Assembly (NCBI RefSeq): GCF_000319305.2
Contig: NZ_AMWJ02000001.1
Location: 496,001 to 560,000, forward strand
DNA: 64,000 nucleotides
Direction: 5' to 3'
From: Pseudomonas bharatica CSV86
GTDB lineage: Bacteria > Pseudomonadota > Gammaproteobacteria > Pseudomonadales > Pseudomonadaceae
A program made the position numbers and the translations under genes. Of this stretch, positions 63,062 to 64,000 are shown in pieces. How positions within the stretch are numbered: position 1 is the first letter of the stretch; every line of letters begins with the position of its first letter. The notes under the pieces are model-generated. The model saw nothing but the letters and a program-made list of their open reading frames with translations. It was not told the origin of the DNA and made no database searches.

Positions 63062-64000
63062 TCACTCAGGATAGGCGACTCTTGTGGTTGCGCCGCCGTC
63101 ATCGGCGAAATTGACCTGGTCGCGACCGTTGTTCTTGGCGCTGTAGAGCGCCCGGTCGGCCTCGTTGAGCCAGGCGACCGGGTCGTCGAAGTCGCTGCGG
63201 CAAAGGGCGAGGCCGATGCTGAGGCTGATGCGCAATTCCGGCAGGGCATCGTCGCGATAGGCCGCGACCCGTTCGCGCAGGTGTTCCATGAGACGTCCTG
63301 CCTGGGGCAGAGTGGTATCGGGCAGAATCACGCAGAATTCGTCGCCGCCGTAGCGCCCGGCCAGGTCGTTCTCGCGCAGGCTGATCTTCAGCTCCTTGCT
63401 CAGGTGGCGCAGTACTGCGTCACCGGCCACATGTCCGTAGCTGTCGTTGATGCGCTTGAAGTGGTCAATGTCGATGATCGCGATCACCGCGCTGCGTCGC
63501 TGCTGCTGGCAGTTCTGGAACTTGAGCTGCAGCAGGTCTTTCCAGGACCCATGGTTGAGCAGGCCGGTCAGGCTGTCGGTGCGACTCAAGGCACTCAGGC
63601 TGCGCTTGTGCTCCGACAATTGGATGGCAAGGCGATAGCAAACCCAGCCCAAAGCCAGTGGATAAAGAGTAAGCATGGGCAGGCAGGCGTAGACCTGCTG
63701 GGTCGTGCTGACCAGTTGCAGGCCCGGACCCAGCAGCGCCATGCCCAGCAATATGCCGCAAACCTGGGCAAGCGCACCGCGCAGGAACAGGCGCTGGCCG
63801 CCGGCGGCTACATTGTTCATGGTCATCATCGACAGGATGGTAATGCTGGGCAGGGGATTGAAATGCATGGCGGCGGTCCAGAATCCGCCGGTCAGGGAGT
63901 CGATCAACAGGCTGCGCTGTTCTGTCTGGTAGGGTGAGCGCGAGCGCAGCCCGACGAAATAGGCGATGTGCGGCCAGGCCAGGCCATTGATGAACATGGC
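63062..64000 (-). CDS. MASE2-GGDEF diguanylate cyclase (5' end beyond window)
   Basis: The visible 312 codons contain most of a MASE2 membrane domain (FINGLAWPHIAYFVGLRSRSP and MTMNNVAAGG) and a complete GGDEF domain (IDIDHFKRINDSYGHVAGDAV, GRYGGDEFCVIL). This is the AdrA/DgcC-type architecture, making c-di-GMP at the inner membrane. MASE2 usually starts 30-50 residues earlier, so the true start is past 64000. It ends 54 bases before the CHASE4 gene on the same strand, and the two may be co-regulated. Confidence 0.9.
   Translation of the reverse strand, partial: AMFINGLAWPHIAYFVGLRSRSPYQTEQRSLLIDSLTGGFWTAAMHFNPLPSITILSMMTMNNVAAGGQRLFLRGALAQVCGILLGMALLGPGLQLVSTTQQVYACLPMLTLYPLALGWVCYRLAIQLSEHKRSLSALSRTDSLTGLLNHGSWKDLLQLKFQNCQQQRRSAVIAIIDIDHFKRINDSYGHVAGDAVLRHLSKELKISLRENDLAGRYGGDEFCVILPDTTLPQAGRLMEHLRERVAAYRDDALPELRISLSIGLALCRSDFDDPVAWLNEADRALYSAKNNGRDQVNFADDGGATTRVAYPE

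Overview
The window is a chromosomal segment from a fluorescent-lineage Pseudomonas. This is inferred from high-GC coding across nearly the whole length, the bra/liv branched-chain amino acid operon, pdxH, nhaA, rapA, dinG and ccoM with Pseudomonas-type products, and ten copies of the Pseudomonas REP palindrome (core GTGGGAGCTGGCTTGCCAGCGAT), nearly all as inverted doublets.

Layout. 1-9238: a secondary-metabolite operon on the + strand behind a broken LuxR-type regulator: FAD oxidoreductase, HemK-like methyltransferase, alpha-oxoamine synthase, then papB, papA and papC (chorismate to 4-aminophenylpyruvate, the route to p-aminophenylalanine) and a 14-TM MFS exporter. 9378-12052: ATP-dependent DNA ligase and metallo-beta-lactamase exonuclease of the ligase-associated repair set. 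12218-20587: penicillin acylase lipoprotein, GST, a four-gene operon with SEC-C and YchJ proteins, two tandem OmpA/TSP3 lipoproteins, DUF1145, a collagen-like secreted protein and a CopD protein. 20687-30472: dinG, a GH50-like glycosidase, a serine hydrolase, an OmpA lipoprotein with a histone-like tail, pdxH, a SlyB-type lipoprotein and nhaA.

30576-33560 is a complete ISL3-family element with 24-bp inverted repeats and a perfect 8-bp target duplication (TTTCAGTG). Besides its transposase it carries a Cys-rich metal permease and an ArsR-type repressor with a well-formed promoter and two matching operators. 33672-37278 holds a PLP enzyme, a flavoprotein and a lipoprotein. 37449-42432 is the braCDEFG high-affinity branched-chain amino acid transporter on the - strand. 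43357-45540 encodes a 727-residue tubulin/FtsZ-superfamily protein of unknown role. 45737-54416 has a beta-hydroxyacid-dehydrogenase-like enzyme, an MHYT-GGDEF-EAL protein, an MFS transporter, rapA, small conserved proteins and ccoM. 54718-58520 is a FUSC/DUF1656/HlyD efflux unit plus an SDR with a LysR remnant beside it. 58694-64000 holds a GAF histidine kinase and two adjacent c-di-GMP enzymes (CHASE4-PAS-GGDEF-EAL and MASE2-GGDEF, the latter cut by the window end).

Sequence-quality note: papC (twice), livH/braD, braC and the CHASE4-GGDEF-EAL gene (twice) are each broken by the loss of one base in a G/C run, and restoring one base gives the family consensus. These look like homopolymer sequencing errors rather than real pseudogenes. 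The luxR break differs, because residues also appear to be missing.
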